From contig OY727095.1 of NCBI GenBank assembly GCA_963402885.1, positions 15,567,001 to 15,631,000 of the forward strand: a stretch of DNA of 64,000 bases. The letters run 5' to 3'. The position numbers and the translations under genes were made by a program. The stretch comes from Antedon bifida (Eukaryota > Echinodermata > Crinoidea > Comatulida > Antedonidae). The notes beneath the pieces were generated by a model, which saw nothing but the letters and a program-made list of their open reading frames with translations, had not been told where the DNA came from and did not search any database. Positions 22,636-34,823 of this stretch are shown here, piece by piece; the stretch's first letter is position 1, and each line of letters starts with the position of its first letter.

Positions 22636-22729
22636 CTCAATGATAGATTTCAGAAGACCTGGTTGGTTCTTACAAATTTGTTTAATTGTTTTCAAATCAT
22701 TCTTGTACAAAGCAAGTACCAAACGGTGC
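22636..22729 (-). CDS. Exon upstream of the ankyrin repeats (ANK-like half repeat)
   Basis: The acceptor CATTTTGACAG and donor GAG|GTATAAA bound 94 nt that read HRLVLALYKNDLKTIKQICK then NQPGLLKSIIE. This resembles the first, capping part of an ankyrin domain (leucine-rich helix, ND, then helix 2). One leading nucleotide completes a codon from an upstream exon and the end is phase 0, which fits the phase-0 ankyrin exons to the left. Upstream exons were not found. Confidence 0.65.
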
Positions 22730-23442
22730 CTGTCAAAATGTAAGAAATAATGCATTATTACCTGTGTATTTAATAAGAATGATGACTGATGGAAACAATA
22801 TTATTATTAATATTATTATTATTATATTTGATGAGAATAAGCCCTTTAATTGTAATATTTATTATTTCATAATTTTTAAAGAAAGTTTGAAGTATTTTTG
22901 TCAAAAGAATATCTTAATCAAAGTGTTTTCTTTTTGTTTGAACTATAAATTATGATTATAAAGTACAGTATGTTTATTTATTCAATATAACTATTGAAAC
23001 ATTTTAATTTGTTTTTAATAGTTACATATTTCAATAATATCAAAACATATTGGATCTGGTTATTTTTGTTTGAAATAATTGTTAAAAATGTACCTTTCCA
23101 TTGCAAAAATACAGTGTCTTCATTTAACAATTATTAATGCCAATATCTTCTAGTGTAAAAGTAAGCCTACACATTCTTTTCTGAAAATAGGAAAGGTAAA
23201 ACATAATTCCATCAGACAGAAACCTTTGCATTAAAAAAGGCTAATGACAATTAAATTGCACCTGTATGCTGGCATTACTGAATGAAGATTATTTATTTTA
23301 TTTAATAAACTTGATCACTGCGCACAACAAAAAGGCAGCAATGAACAGGTGACAAGCACCTCTATCTACATCTCCCTTAAAATACACATTAACACAACAC
23401 AACAGTAACAATAGTAACTAGAAAGCCACTCCGAGAGTGCAT
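22730..23442. other. Intergenic or intron, nothing recognised
   Basis: AT-rich sequence without exon-like frames. One copy of the 31-bp motif CCTGTATGCTGGCATTACTG lies at about 23262. This is the unit that forms the large array at 24648-25706, so it may be the ancestral single copy. Confidence 0.5.
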
Positions 23443-24467
23443 ACCTCCGCCTACTGTAAAATTCTCCTACATAAGATTTCTCCAGGAAAAAAATATATAT
23501 ATATATATTTGTCTGTGTCTTAATGCTGTTTGTGATTTAGGCTAATTTCACTACAAGCATGTGTATGCGAGTTTGGTGTATGGTTATGTAACAAGCCTTT
23601 CAATTAAGAATAGCTTCAGTTAACTAACAATAGAACAGCAACGCGAAAATCACGAGTGAATTTGAAAAGAAATAGGTTTTTTAAACTACTCGCATCAAAA
23701 AACGTGCACATTAAATAAAGTTATGTTTTAAAATTACAAATCACAAATTATAACTCTTGCCTCCTGTACGAAAATGAGAAAATGCAATTTTAGTTTACTT
23801 GTTACTTTAAGACTGCTCGCCGGCTTTTGAAAAATTCTGTCCTATCTTTTAATACTAGCAGGTCTGAAAAGTATACTAACAAGGCCAACAGCCATTAAGT
23901 CGCGTGCTACAATGCATAGTGATACCGGACCGACAGACAGACCGACCGACAGACAGACCGACCAACCGACCGACATAGTGAACTATAGAGTCGCGTCCAC
24001 GCGACTACTAAGTGGTCCAGATTTGGGACCATGGTCCCAAAATTTAATGGAATGGTCCTTGACCACATATCTATCTGTATATTCATTTTGGTAAAGATCT
24101 TGTAATTACTTTTTGAGTAATCCTGCTAACAAACAAACAAACACACACGATCGATTACATATTCCTCCTTGGCGGAGGTCCCAAAATTTAATGGAATGGT
24201 CCTTGACCACATATCTATCTGTATATTCATTTTGGTAAAGATCTTGTAATTACTTTTTGAGTAATCCTGCTAACAAACAAACAAACACACACGATCGATT
24301 ACATATTCCTCCTTGGCGGAGGTCCCAAAATTTAATGGAATGGTCCTTGACCACATATCTATCTGTATATTCATTTTGGTAAAGATCTTGTAATTACTTT
24401 TTGAGTAATCCTGCTAACAAACAAACAAACACACACGATCGATTACATATACCTCCTTGGCGGAGGT
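23443..24467. mobile_element. TIR element with triplicated end
   Basis: It starts ACCTCCGCC and ends GGCGGAGGT, which are inverted copies. The right part is a 144-bp unit present three times (from 24033, 24177 and 24321), each ending CCTCCTTGGCGGAGGT. Pieces of the left part recur inverted at 52355-52590 and 57360-57540, showing a dispersed family. A GACCGACA element sits inside at 23878-24005. There is no coding frame, so this is a non-autonomous DNA element. Confidence 0.6.
23878..24005. repeat. GACCGACA-bearing short element, copy 4
   Basis: Full-length copy outside the ankyrin block, from AACAAGGCC to GCGTCCACGCGAC. Its presence in unrelated sequence shows that this unit is a mobile or dispersed family, not just part of the duplicated block. 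Confidence 0.75.
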
Positions 24468-24647
24468 AAAATATAAATGCACAAAAGGGTAAATATAAAA
24501 ATAGCTAAACATATGACTTACTTTTAAATATTTACCATACTGAAAAAAATTTAAGAAATAAATAAATAAAATACAGTATGACGTTAAAACTTATGAACGG
24601 TATGACGTTAAAACTTATACGGTATGACATTAAAACTTTACGGATGA

Positions 24648-25706
24648 CCTGTATGCTGGCGTTACTGAATGAAGAAGACCTGTATGCTGGTGTTACTGAA
24701 TGAAGATGACCTGTATGCTGGTGTTACTGAATGAAGATGACCTGTATGCTGGTGTTACTGAATGAAGATGACCTGTATGCTGGTGTTACTGAATGAAGAT
24801 GACCTGTATGCTGGTGTTACTGAATGAAGATGACCTGTATGCTGGTGTTACTGAATGAAGATGACCTGTATGCTGGCATTACTGAATGAAGATGATCTGT
24901 ATGCTGGTGTTACTGAATGAAGAAGACCTGTATGCTGGTGTTACTGAATGAAGATGACCTGTATGCTGGTGTTACTGAATGAAGATGACCTGTATGCTGG
25001 TGTTACTGAATGAAGATGACCTGTATGCTGGCGTTACTGCATGAAGATGACCTGTATGTTGGCATTACTGAATGAAGAAGACCTGTATGCTGGTGTTACT
25101 GAATGAAGATGACCTGTATGCTGGTGTTACTGCATGAAGATGACCTGTATGCTGGCATGGTGTTACTGCATGAAGAAGACCTGTATGCTGGTGTTACTGA
25201 ATGAAGATGACCTGTATGCTGGTGTTACTGAATGAAGATGACCTGTATGCTGGTGTTACTGCATGAAGATGACCTGTATGATGGTGTTACTGAATGAAGA
25301 TGACCTGTATGCTGGTGTTACTGAATGAAGAGACCTGTATGCTGGTGTTACTGAATGAAGATGACCTGTATGCTGGTGTTACTGAATGAAGATGACCTGT
25401 ATGCTGGTGTTACTGAATGAAGATGACCTGTATGCTGGTGTTACTGCATGAAGATGACCTGTATGATGGTGTTACTGAATGAAGATGACCTGTATGCTGG
25501 TGTTACTGAATGAAGATGACCTGTATGCTGGTGTTACTGAATGAAGATGACCTGTATGCTGGTGTTACTGAATGAAGATGACCTGTATGCTGGTGTTACT
25601 GAATGAAGATGACCTGTATGCTGGTGTTACTGAATGAAGATGACCTGTATGCTGGTGTTACTGCATGAAGATGACCTGTATGCTGATGTTACTGAATGAA
25701 GATGAC
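24648..25706. repeat. 31-bp minisatellite, about 34 copies
   Basis: Unit GATGACCTGTATGCTGGTGT + TACTGAATGAA repeated head to tail with few variants (GAAGAAGACC, GCATGAAG, TGATGG). One unit is expanded (near 25155) and one shortened (near 25330). 31 is not a multiple of three, so the array is not coding. A likely seed copy lies at 23262. Confidence 0.95.
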
Positions 25707-26306
25707 TCCTGTGCTAGCATTACAACATATTGTACTTTAGATTTTTAAACAAATAAAGCCTATTGTGTACATTGTGCGATTGTAAAATCTAAGTTTATCA
25801 CCAAGTTAATATTAAACTGGCCATGGCCTCATCTTTAAATATTAAAAAAATTATTTTGTTCATAATAATTGATTGACATATCTTATTTTGTGGATTCATT
25901 TTCCCAAATGGCAATTATGACTTTTCTTTAATTAATACACAACAAATGGCTGCCATTCAGTTTGGCCGCTATACTTTACACCCCAAAAAAACCCAGCAAA
26001 AACATCCCTCTAGGCAATTGTGAGTATCAGAAAAACGTATCAGTTATTTGGTCAACAATTTTGTTAATATTCTACATACTACATAATCTATGAACCATCT
26101 GTTGATAACACATTTTGAAATGAGCTTTGCCTGAATATCTTGTTGCTAGGGGTAACAGACCCACATAAACACAGCAAATCATTATTATTAATCAATACCC
26201 TGGATTTTTCAAATTACAAATTTAGGTTTACCAGTCATCTGTCTTATAATTATAAAGTACAATGGCTATAATATTTATGGGTAAATTTGTGGAGTAACCG
26301 TTCAAC
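25707..26306. other. Gene-free stretch
   Basis: AT-rich DNA between the 31-bp array and the second MITE. No exon, RNA gene or repeat is recognised. Confidence 0.5.
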
Positions 26307-26907
26307 TTAAAGGCCAGATGCGGGCAAAAAAATTCTATTGATCATACATTCCAATAATTATCGATCTATAGTTTCCCCTATGTTTCATAATTTTTGGGAT
26401 TTTATTTGTGTTACACGAGCTTGTTGAAAATAAGCACTTTCGTATCAGTGGGGGGATAGTTCAAATTACACAGTAAAATCTCTATTCTTTTGTACACAAA
26501 TTGTGTAAATAGAGAGGCATTTTAAAAAGCTATGAAAAATAAATGGTGTGGTAAAAAATGTTACCAGATGACTAAATATAGGTAATATAACTTGAATATT
26601 ACATTTCTGGTATTTTTATTCAACTTCAGATTTTTATTTTCATGCTATAGCAAAAATTATCCACTGTATATCCACCATCTTTTTTCACCTTCTAGGGAGT
26701 CACCAGACATGTTATTACATTAGGTTAACTACCTAACTACTGAAAAAAAGTCTTCCTGGTTTTTATGGAAGAATTTTGCCAAATTTTGTATTTGACCATA
26801 TTAAGGGAAATTCATGTTTTTTCATCTTGATTTCTGTTCCAACTATTTGATTTTGTACAATTAACCAAATATTATATTTAAAATTCATGCCTGTACCTGA
26901 GCTTTAA
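26307..26907. mobile_element. MITE, copy 2
   Basis: Same element and orientation as 4236-4838, differing by scattered substitutions and a few one-base indels. Flanked by TTAA-like ends. The high similarity of two copies 22 kb apart suggests fairly recent activity. Confidence 0.75.
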
Positions 26908-28091
26908 ATAAGGTTTATCACAAATAGCTTGATATCACGGCATCGCACAATGCATGGTGGGAAGGAATCTGGTGTTCAATTATTTGCATTAACCTTACTA
27001 CACAAAATATCTATCCTAATATTGCAGCAAACTTAAAAAATAGAGCTGTTAAGTCCCGGAAAATGCACTTATTGTACTTCGAAATATGAAATGAAATTAC
27101 CTATGACTAGCTTTATGGTTGGGGCTGAGCTAAGAAAATTTTGAAAACTAGAGCTGCAAGTCTTCAACAATTGCATCTTATAATTTGATAACATCAGGCC
27201 TAGAGGCTTAAAAAAGTAGTCCGTTTTGGCCTAATTTGGGGGGGGGGGGGGGGGGATGGAAGGCGTGCGTCCACAAGCATAGACCATTTTCAGTCGAGAA
27301 AATCAGTATACCTTGCAAGGACTTCCGAGTACGGTGAGAAGTTCATGACATACAGGACATTCTATAGCTATAATAAGATGTTGTTGGCTAAGCGAAAATG
27401 GCATGTTTTTTGCTTAGTAATGTATGAAATATTTATTTTAGGTGCCCCACGGTACAGAGGGTTAATCGTAAATTAAAAAATTGGTGAACATACGAACAAT
27501 TAACATAATTTGTTTTTGCTGTAGTGTACGTCGATACACAGTACACAAAGTAACGTGTCGGTAAACTTCACCTGGAAAGTAACTACACTACACATTTTGG
27601 TCCCTGGATGGAACATGATATCACGCGAAAACCACAATGGGCCCAATGTTGAACGATTCGTACAAAGGGACACCGGCAGAGCGTACCTATTGTAGTAGTT
27701 AGATCGCTGGCAATAATGAATGCATATAAAGTGCATAATAACCCTCTGACATACTAACGGTTAATAGAATGTCGCGGTTTTCTAGGTGCTGAAGCTACGA
27801 AGTGAACGTGAACGATTTGTACTGTATATTATATTTCCCGACGACCGGGGAGGGGGGCTAGCCTCCCCGGCAAGGGGGCTAGAGCCCCGTAGCTCGAATT
27901 AGCATTTTTTTAAGTCGAAGTTCGAACTACAACTAAAGTCAGGTTTAAGAATACAGACGTATCACTGTACTATCAGGCTAATACACCTTTTTTTATTTTC
28001 ACGTCAGACATGTTTTGTTCAATATATACTTAGTACAAGATATTCAGCAGCCTAACTTCTGTGACCTTTGTACTCTCCAACAACAGACATT
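26908..28091. other. Gene-free stretch with G run and GC-rich palindrome
   Basis: Contains an 18-base run of G (27238-27255) and a GC-rich inverted repeat near 27840-27880 (CCGGGGAGG...CCTCCCCGG). The stretch 27560-27720 is less AT-rich than its surroundings and could be an unrecognised exon or promoter, but I find no domain. Nothing else is supported. Confidence 0.45.
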
Positions 28092-28679
28092 TAGTGTAGG
28101 CTGGTATGTCGTTTATATGAATGTCGTGTATATTTTTTGTTAAAAGCAAACTTTGACTTTATTTCATATCTTGATAATATAAGGAATGAAAAAAAATATG
28201 TTGCCATTTTTTCAAAAGACATTTAAAGGACCAAATTCAAGATGGCCGCCAACATTCAAATAACCCTATTAAAAATCAGAATATCACCAATAATACAAAT
28301 TATGAATGTGGAACAAGTCCGTTTTGATGGTATTACTGTACCCATTATACAATCTTAACTATGTAAAGCGATAATCTGTCGGCCATCTTGGATTTCAAAA
28401 TGGCCGCCACTAAAAATGTAATTCTTTAAATAATTTTTTTTAAATATGTGTGCATAAATTGTTGTTTGTACACAATGTTCAAAAATTGTCACTTCTCATA
28501 GGATTGTCTAAATATAAGGCTGTCTAAAGTTGTCAATGTTCTCTATATAACAGATATATAATACCCCACTATGAATTAACTAATCGTTCAAAGTTGGAGT
28601 TGCAAAAGTATGGAACAACTTACCAATTTATATCAAATATTCAACAACAATTACGTCTAATAATTCGCTCGCTCCCCTC

Positions 28680-28832
28680 TAGGAAGTGTAAACGATGGTT
28701 CTCGGAATGATAATGACTCGGGTAAAAAGGTTTTAGAAGGACGTTCTCCTTACGTTTTCTGTCGGTTACCATTATTGAAAATGCTTGACATTCGAAAAAC
28801 TAAACCTACTCTGTTTCACAGTGTCTTAGATG
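28680..28832 (+). other. Possible exon or coding relic
   Basis: After CTCCCCTCTAG an open frame reads GSVNDGSRNDNDSGKKVLEG then RSPYVFCRLPLLKMLDIRKT and stops with TAA at about 28830. I do not recognise the family. It lies within the 4.2-kb inverted-end element, so it is more likely a transposon or LINE remnant than a host exon. Confidence 0.3.
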
Positions 28833-29801
28833 ATTAATAACATTTTAAAATATAGTGTTTATTGTTTGGTAGGGCCCTTATAGGGCGGAGGTGGGGAGGC
28901 AGAGTTCATTTGAGGGAGATGCTTATTCGAGGGATTTTTTAGGTTTAATAATATCGTAACATTTATAATCAAATAAAATCCTCTAATAGATATGAAAAGT
29001 GGTAAGAAAATAATAACAAATGCTTGGTAAATTGTAGTTAACAGTGTGATAAATTCTATTACAAATAGTATAATTGTGTTATTATAAATATAATACAATA
29101 TTGTGTGTATAAATGTGGATGGGCGTTTATTAGATAGGTGGGTGTAATCGATTATTATTCAAAGTGATGTTTTATTGGGGAGGCGTTTATTCAAATAAAT
29201 ACAATCATAATACATTATTTAATTTAAACATCTTTTGAAACTAACTTCCGCGACAGTGTAGGCCGTTTCGGCCCAAGAAGGAAGATGTTTTAGATGGCTT
29301 GCAATATAGGCCCTAATGGGACACAGATAGCCTACAGTTATTCCTGCCAGCTTACTCAATAAAACTCGGCTATCAGGATTTTATTTTTTAACTACTGTAC
29401 CTTCACAGGTCCGAAAATAAACAAAAAACTAAAATGGCTATAGCCACTAACGACCAACTTAACTGAAACCAGGTAGTTGCAAGGTGAACCTGTGAACTCA
29501 TCGTGAACCCGGAAATTACTTTGACCGCGTACAATTGAAATTGAGTTGAAATTTTGTTTTAAAACTCTTTATAATATATTCCTAAGATAGAAATATGGAA
29601 CAATATCGTAATAGTGAAAACTGTTATCAAATTTACATTTCGCGGTAAATCTGAGATAGTTCAGGTAGGTATCCAAGGCAGAGATTTGTTCCAAAGTTTT
29701 TCCATTGTGCTCGCCTATGTCAGAATTAACCATAATTTATATATAGATTCTAAATTACAGATCTCATTTCTTTTCATGAAACTGAAACTTGACAAGAGGC
29801 A

Positions 29802-30616
29802 GGACGACAATATAAAACAAGTGCATTTATACCTTATTGTGAAATCCTGTATAAATATGATGTTAAAAAATAAATGCGTTATTGCTATGTAATTCAATGT
29901 CTGAACCTTAAGGACCATAGTCACCAGTATGGTTGGTAAGTTTTCAACCTGTCAACTTTTGGCAGAAGCTTGAAGGAAATAAAGATACAGCTTATTCACA
30001 AGATTATTCATAGGCAGCATTAACTCCTACTTCTCATCTTCTACAATCTCAACCGATTTCATTAGATATGTACCCCCTACAGATAGACCACCAATATACA
30101 CTGGTTTGATGAGTGCACATGGTTATGGTATAAAAACTCATGTACTAGGGAAAGACAAGAATGCCTGGTGATGACTCTTGTCCGAGATGAGTGGAGGTGG
30201 ACAGAGATGGACGACAATATAAAACAAGTGCATTTATACCTTATTGTGAAATCCTGTATAAATATGATGTTAAAAAATAAATGCGTTATTGCTATGTAAT
30301 TCAATGTCTGAACCTTAAGGGCCATAGTCACCAGTATGGTTGGTAAGTTTTCAACCTGTCAACTTTTGGCAGAAGCTTGAAGGAAATAAAGATACAGCTC
30401 ATTCACAAGATTATTCATAGGCAGCATTAACTCCTACTTCTCATCTTCTACAATCTCAACCGATTTCATTAGATATGTACACCCTACAGATAGACCACCA
30501 TTATACACTGGTTTGATGAGTGCACATGGTTATGGTATAAAAACTCATGTACTAGGGAAAGACAAGAATGCCTGGTGATGACTCTTGCCCAAGATGAGTG
30601 GAGGTGGACAGAGATG
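29802..30616. repeat. 407-bp direct tandem duplication
   Basis: 29802-30208 and 30209-30616 are nearly identical (start GGACGACAATATAAAAC; include TTTCAACCTGTCAACTTTTG and CAAGAATGCCTGGTGATGAC). Few differences, so the duplication is recent compared with the decayed element around it. Confidence 0.9.
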
Positions 30617-30639
30617 ACATCAAGAAGCGATTATTATGT

Positions 30640-31720
30640 CGACCTGGTGAACTATATGGCTTTTGGACATGTAGCATTGTGAAAATAGTGTTGAGGCCAG
30701 TGCTTTTGTTGAAACTGAACTTGTATTACCTATACAACCAGTGACACAAATATCTTAAATGGAAAACATCTCTAAAGGACACAAGCACACTAATTCTGCT
30801 TTCTCTCTACAACTTGCTTCTACAAATGCAGATAGAGAAAGAGATTCTAAGTGAAGTATCATTTTGTTTGAAAGAGGCTGATCATAAAGATATTAACTTG
30901 AATACAGAGAGTCGACGAAATCTAAATGATGTGGTTAAACTTATATCCCTATATATGTCCGAGACACAAGAAAACGATATCTGCACACATGGAAAGTACA
31001 CATGCACACATATTTCTTCGCTCATGACCACCTGAACTACGACTGGTTACTTCCGCTGTATCAATTTCAACAGATTACTGAAACAAATTACAGATATTGG
31101 AGTTTATGAGAGGACATGTATGTGTGGGACTTGCTGGATTTAAATCAATTGATCAAGATCATTGAGCGTGGTATCATTGGAATAACACAAATTAATGATT
31201 TCATCAGAGCTTGCAAATCTAGTTGATGAGTTTGAAAGCCAACATTTAAAGAGAGATGATATCCCGATTAATGAAGAATGCTGCAATTCGCACAAAGGTG
31301 TTTGTTGGTCATGGCATGATGAAATTGGACAGAAAATGTTTGAGGCATTGGTAAAAGTCTTGTAGAAGGCAAACAGTCTATATGGGATCCTAAGAAAAAT
31401 ACGAATATTGGCAAAAAATATATATGACGGTGAATACAGGTGACAAACTTATCAAAGTAAAAGAGGACTCCTATAGAGATTATTTGGCGGTGAAATGAGG
31501 TATTGCAGTACTTTTGCCAATTTGTTTTTGAACAAGCTTGTTGGGATCGCAGATCAGTCTGTGGAAGTTTGATGGATACACTAGTAAAAAACGAAGGAAG
31601 GCTAACTCACTGTATCGCATTCAAGATTAGAAATATTTCATTGAAGGACTTTGGCAGAGTTAGTTGTTTATGAGATGTTTTAATATGAAGAAGTGTACTG
31701 TCAGTACTATAGACCTCCTG
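30640..31720 (+). pseudogene. Decayed transposon-type coding DNA
   Basis: Plus-strand fragments in shifting frames, such as EFMRGHVCVGLAGFKSIDQD, ERGIIGIT and KVKEDSYRDYLAVK, broken by stops and frameshifts. They remind me of a widespread family of uncharacterised proteins in cnidarian, mollusc and echinoderm genomes that contain GGI-GIT and, further on, a D-D-T-D-L-L-V-L-L motif. The identification is from memory and weak. It is not a working gene. Confidence 0.45.
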
Positions 31721-32292
31721 ATGGTCAACATTTTGTGTTAATCACCATGTTGTTGTCATAAGCATATCATTTTGTGTATTTCAATCTAATTTTATTTAAC
31801 TTACATACGTTTTAATAAGAAATTTAACACATTTTTAAAAAATGGCGGCCATTTTGAAATTCAAAATGGCCACCATTTTGTGTTAATCACCAATGTTGTT
31901 GTCATAGGCATATCATGTTATGTGATTTCAATCAACGTCATAACTTGCACATGTTTTAATAAGAAAATTTAATCCATTTTTAAAAAATGGCGACCATTTT
32001 GAAATTCAAAATGGCAGAAGACTAATGAATATAGGTTTATAATAATTCTTATATAGCAGAGAACCCATATGGACTTAAAATATTATTCATAATGGGTGTT
32101 ACTTTGTCCAATATGGTACATTTATTGGATATTTTACGTATTGGCGGCCATCTTGGATTTGACACCTTTAAGCTTTTTTAAAAAAATGGCAACATATTTT
32201 TTTCATTACTTTGCATCCTAAAGACACTAAATCAGCTGGAATTTTGCTTTTAACAAAAAAATGACACGAAATTACATAGTGGCCTACATTAT

Positions 32293-34100
32293 ATATTAGT
32301 AAGTTTGATAGTAACATTTTAACACAAGTTTATTGAACAATTCATGTGCTATTAAACGAAAGGCCTGAAAGGTAAGTGATAACATAGGCAGAATTTGAGC
32401 AAAAGATAGTGTCACCCTTGTTTTGTAGGGTTCACCAAGATTACCTTTTAAGCCTTTGAATTTCGAATTAAAATCTGTAATTTTATTTTATTGCTGTAAA
32501 AATAAAATACTTGAGAAACACACAATGGATGCGACTGGTTGCCATAAACCAACATTTTCAAACAAAGTATTGCTATTCGTGTAAGTCAAATGAAATATTA
32601 AATAAATAATAATATAAAAACTCACACTACAACTGAATCTGAACAACAGAATTGTTGGTACCCTACATTGGAAACAATCCTCCATCCACTGGTAAATCAG
32701 TCCGACTGAACAGCTCTACATCAACAGACGCTACTTGACTATAAGGTGTTTATAATTGTCACTGCTTCTGTGCGTCACATGACTTCCTAATCAGTCTTGC
32801 AAACTTCATTTAAACAAGGATAGTGTTAATAGGAAGATATCATAATTCCTATTTGACCAATGTAAACGAACGAATTATGAGCGGAGCCAGAGCCATATAT
32901 ATAAAGAGTTACAATATTGGGTTAAACTTAAAAGTCATGTGATATACAGATCAAATTTTTTCAAAATTATCTCCATTAACCCATGTAAAGTATAGATTAG
33001 GAGCAACAAAATAATGTTTTCTTATATTTTTAAAAATGTAATTGCATATTTGACGGTGAATTATTGATGTGCAAAGTGTACAGAAGTACTTGCTTGCGCT
33101 AGTACACTATAAGATTTATTTATTTTGGAACAAAACATCACATAACTATGTATATTTTTAATTCATAATGGATGCTTTGCTGATTAAATAAAATAATAAA
33201 GTGTCGTGGATATATTTGTTAATAATATTTTGTGCTTTAGGATAATATATGTGTATTTTGATTACCAGGAATTGTTTAGGTATAAAAAAAAATTTTCACT
33301 AAAGGCTAATTAGGAGGCTCTGGTTGTTTAGTAGGGGCCTACTATGTCATTTTATGTTGTGATAATAGTATTTATTGGCCTATATAGTGGTTAATTATTG
33401 ATAAGGTATATCAAGAAGGAAAAAAGATATCCATGGGAAGGCCAATCCTACTTCACATCACATTAATTTTATTTATTTTTGTATCATAAATTGGTATGGA
33501 GAATGCACTAGAAGCTATATTAAATGTATCACCTAATTATAAATTGTTAATTTAAAAAAAATCATATTTTGCATAATGAAACAAAAACTACTGTCTGTAT
33601 TTTATTGTGAGCAGTCTACTAGCTTTATACAAAATATTTTAAAATAACAATTATGGATTAAAAAAAATGGATATTACAATAGAAACAGAACTTTATTTTA
33701 AATTAAATATATTTATTATGAGATAGACAATTCTTTATTTAATAATTATATCATTTATTGTTCATTTATTATTAAAAACCAAAAGTGTTATTTCGCACTG
33801 CCATTTTAGTATGTGGAGGTCCAAAATCGGAAAAATTAAATGGTGGGAGACTTTATAAAAGCCTGGGCGAAAAAGGACATTTTAAAATTTTGATTAGAAC
33901 CATGGGGCCTAGGCTTCTTTCCCCAGTCTATTATTAGCCCTCGTCCCCTCTAAATCCTGGATCTACTCCTGGTGTATTTCTACCAAAATGAGTGTGACAT
34001 TATGTTTATGCAGTTATTAGACAAACTTACTGATTCAACAGATTTTTACAATCTTCTGTCATGTGAAATATAAAGCATTATAACTACAGAACTAAACTAC
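32293..34100. other. Gene-free stretch
   Basis: Very AT-rich. The motif CAGAGCCATATATATA at 32890 is shared with a short palindrome at 40628-40669. I see no exon. Confidence 0.5.
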
Positions 34101-34823
34101 CGTATTATACTCCACACAATACCCTGACTAACACTCAACAGCCCTGGGGAAGCAGTGCATTTTAGTCTATTAATAAATGGATCATAAAGTAAGGTAGTAC
34201 AATACCCCACACAAATACCCTGACTAACAGCCCTGGGGAAGCAGTGTATTTTAGTCTATTAATAAATGGATCATAAAGTAAGGTAGGCCTAGTACAATAC
34301 CCCACACAAATACCCTGACTAACAGCCCTAGGGAAGCAGTGCATTTTAGTCTATTAATAAATGGATCATAAAGTAAGGTAGTACAATACCCCACACAAAT
34401 ACCCTGTCTAACAGCCCTGGGGAAGCAGTGCATTTTAGTCTATTAATAAATGGATCATAAAGTAAGGTAGTACAATACCCCACACAAATACCCTGACTAA
34501 CAGCCCTGGGGAAGCAGTGCATTTTAGTCTATTAATAAATGGATCATAAAGTAAGGTAGTACAATACCCCACACAAATACCCTGACTAACAGCCCTGAGG
34601 AAGCAGTGCATTTTAGTCTATTAATAAATGGATCATAAAGTAAGGTAGTACAATACCCCACACAAATACCCTGACTAACAGCCCTGGGGAAGCAGTGCAT
34701 TTTAGTCTATTAATAAATGGATCATAAAGTAAGGTAGTACAATACCCCACACAAATACCCTGACTAACAGCCCTGGGGAAGCAGTGCATTTTAGTCTATT
34801 AATAAATGGATCATAAAGTAATA
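34101..34823. repeat. 89-bp tandem array, about 8 copies
   Basis: Unit CAGCCCTGGGGAAGCAGTGC, then ATTTTAGTCTATTAATAAAT, GGATCATAAAGTAAGGTAGT and ACCCCACACAAATACCCTGA. Copies differ by single bases; one carries a 6-base insertion (GGCCTA) near 34287. Open frames on the minus strand through the array (34162-34433) are products of the repeat. Confidence 0.92.

Larger units (their letters stand above)
28092..32292 (+). mobile_element. 4.2-kb element with long inverted ends
   Basis: The first roughly 400 bp (from TAGTGTAGGC, with GTTAAAAGCAAA, ATATGTTGCCATTTTTT and CAAGATGGCCGCCAA) recur inverted in the last roughly 400 bp (ending near GCCTACATTATATA). Inside are decayed coding DNA on the plus strand, a 407-bp tandem duplication (29802-30616) and a 145-bp one (31729-32019). 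This is the layout of an old autonomous DNA transposon with long TIRs. Exact ends and target duplication are uncertain. Confidence 0.6.

Noticed and set aside
23912-24094. Open frame rich in Thr-Asp-Arg-Pro
   Set aside because: It translates the GACCGACA simple repeat; copies of the repeat differ in length and break the frame.
27500-27736. 78-codon minus-strand frame in less AT-rich DNA
   Set aside because: No family, no clear splice sites and no start context; kept only as an unassigned stretch.
34162-34433. Minus-strand open frames reading MHCFPRAV...
   Set aside because: They translate the 89-bp tandem array and repeat with it.
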